This document shows, in pieces, positions 6,843 through 8,095 of a DNA stretch of 8,095 nucleotides (within the stretch, counting starts at the first letter, position 1; each line of letters begins with the position of its first letter). The stretch covers positions 1-8,095 of the forward strand of contig JAGTVE010000234.1 in NCBI GenBank assembly GCA_018224485.1, given 5' to 3'. Both the position numbers and the translations under genes were made by a program. Origin of the DNA: Thioalkalivibrio sp. (GTDB taxonomy: Bacteria; Pseudomonadota; Gammaproteobacteria; Ectothiorhodospirales; Ectothiorhodospiraceae). The notes under the pieces are model-generated. The model saw only the letters and a list, made by a program, of their open reading frames with translations, was not told where the DNA came from and made no database searches.

Positions 6843-6993
6843 GACTTCGCTCCTTTAGTGTTTTCAAAGTATGTTATGCACCCGGCGCCAACCGGCCGCG
6901 TGCCGCGCGGCGCTACAGTACAGCTTCTTTGGAGCCCTGCACAAGGCTCGCGCTTACGCGGCTTCGCACACTCAGACGGAGGAAAAAGGAACG

Positions 6994-8095
6994 ATGATGG
7001 AACCCGGCCCACGCGAAATCACCACGCCGTTCCGACCGATACCGCTGGATATTCCGGAGGGAATGAAGCCGAACGAGTTCTTCAACAGCACCGAGAATCT
7101 CGCGGATCTGGTCAATAACAACGGGCTGCTGGTCAACCCGGAGAACCTGCTGCTCTACCGCAAGGCGCTCGGGCACAGCAACGAGTTCGACACCTCGATC
7201 ATCTACAACACCTCGAAGGTGATCCTGGATCCACTCGGCAGACCCGTGCGGCGAACGCAGGTCCCTGACCACGTGCGGCAGGTCTGGAACCGGATGAACG
7301 GCATCATCATCGAGTACATGCTCGAACAATACCCCGACCCGGCCGACGCCTTGATCCTTGCCGGTGAGGCGAGCCTGGACGCGACCTGGCCGCTGACCGC
7401 TCCGGGCGTGCCCAGTATCCGCATGCTGCACAACCACTTCATGGTGTTCCCGATGGTGGACCTGAAGCAGGCGCCGCTAGCGAACCCGGCCAACCCCAAC
7501 CTTACCGACGGCGGCCAGCACAGCCTCTTTCAGGCCTACATGCGGGATGTCTACCGCGAGTTCTTCACCCGGGCCCTGGAACTGCGGATCCTGAAGCCCA
7601 CGGCCGATGCCGATGCACGGCTGGGACTGACAGGGTATCCGCAGGGCCTGCCCAGCTGGGAGATACAGGGCGGCGTGGCGGCGCTGCGCGAGGTGCGCTT
7701 CTGGCGGGAGTACGACGAGATCCTGAAGGGGTTCCTGGATTTTTACCGGACCTTCTTCTCGCAGGTGTCCACGCGCAATGCACCGATGCCCGAGGGGGTT
7801 TACTTCCCGCGTCACGTCGAGGAGGTGCTGCTGTTCAACAACGACTTCCTGAAGACCGCGAAGAAGGTGCGCGACCTCTGCATGCACGATGCCCGGTACG
7901 CGCATGCCATCCGCTGGCAACCCGCCTTCAAGCAGCTGATCTACCGGAACGACGAGGGCCGGCTGATCGTGACCATCAGCCAGAACTCGATAGGCAATGC
8001 GATCACCGAGCTGCTGGGCGTGGTGGTGAACCGGCAACCGGACGCAGAGGCCTACGAGAAACGGGAACCCGCCCTGGTGGAACGGCTGCTCGAGG
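6994..8095 (+). CDS. Uncharacterised protein with HNHF motif (3' end beyond window)
   Basis: At least 367 codons are open from the ATG at 6994 to the window edge, with strong G/C third-position bias, so it is a real gene. I do not recognise the family. GGAGGA (6978-6983) and AAGGA (6986-6990) precede tandem ATGs at 6994 and 6997, and either may be used. The protein looks soluble: no signal peptide, no clear membrane helix, many aromatic and charged residues. The N-terminal half has a hydrophobic stretch ALILAGEASLDATWPL followed by PSIRMLHNHFMVFP, with His146-x-His148 leading into a hydrophobic strand and Pro153. This recalls the HxH strand of HIT/GalT-like nucleotidyl transferases or phosphorylases, but the full HxHxH signature is absent and the link is speculative. 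Further on are SWEIQGGVAALREVRFWREY and a long stretch rich in Phe, Tyr and Arg. The gene is divergent from adk and may head an operon past the window. A nucleotide-related role is only a guess. Confidence 0.85.
   Translation, partial: MMEPGPREITTPFRPIPLDIPEGMKPNEFFNSTENLADLVNNNGLLVNPENLLLYRKALGHSNEFDTSIIYNTSKVILDPLGRPVRRTQVPDHVRQVWNRMNGIIIEYMLEQYPDPADALILAGEASLDATWPLTAPGVPSIRMLHNHFMVFPMVDLKQAPLANPANPNLTDGGQHSLFQAYMRDVYREFFTRALELRILKPTADADARLGLTGYPQGLPSWEIQGGVAALREVRFWREYDEILKGFLDFYRTFFSQVSTRNAPMPEGVYFPRHVEEVLLFNNDFLKTAKKVRDLCMHDARYAHAIRWQPAFKQLIYRNDEGRLIVTISQNSIGNAITELLGVVVNRQPDAEAYEKREPALVERLLE

Noticed and set aside
6327..7118. A 263-codon plus-strand open frame across adk and the start of the next gene
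   Set aside because: It overlaps adk in antisense and then runs out of frame through the 6994 gene, both of which have better support.

Overview
The window looks like a chromosomal stretch of a high-GC gammaproteobacterium. The Cca, MoaA and Adk proteins align with E. coli at matching residue numbers, and G/C-ending codons dominate every gene. A PPi-type phosphofructokinase would suit an autotroph, methylotroph or sulfur oxidiser, for example a relative of the Ectothiorhodospiraceae. That placement is inference; there is no rRNA or other marker to test it. I see no IS element, integrase, tRNA, CRISPR array or phage gene.

Layout. On the minus strand, 2181 down to 1 holds a likely two-gene unit: an NDUFA9-like atypical SDR protein, then, 14 bp on, cca, whose last few codons are cut off by the window edge. 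A divergent spacer of 199 bp separates it from a plus-strand succinate-semialdehyde-type aldehyde dehydrogenase (2381-3748). That gene ends 3 bp from the end of the convergent moaA (3752-4738). A 172-bp divergent spacer rich in dyads then leads to pfp (4911-6119). pfp and adk (6189-6842, minus) converge on a perfect 14-bp inverted repeat. A 151-bp divergent spacer follows, then a long plus-strand gene (6994 to beyond 8095) that I cannot assign.

How the genes relate. Most are housekeeping genes: tRNA 3'-end maturation (cca), molybdenum cofactor synthesis (moaA) and adenine nucleotide balance (adk). The metabolic theme is central carbon and energy. PPi-dependent PFK interconverts fructose-6-P and fructose-1,6-bisP using pyrophosphate, adenylate kinase recycles AMP, and the aldehyde dehydrogenase feeds succinate to the TCA cycle. 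I found no convincing new multi-gene system. The best lead is the unassigned 6994-8095 protein with its HNHF motif, followed by the dyads upstream of pfp and the intergenic palindrome between pfp and adk.
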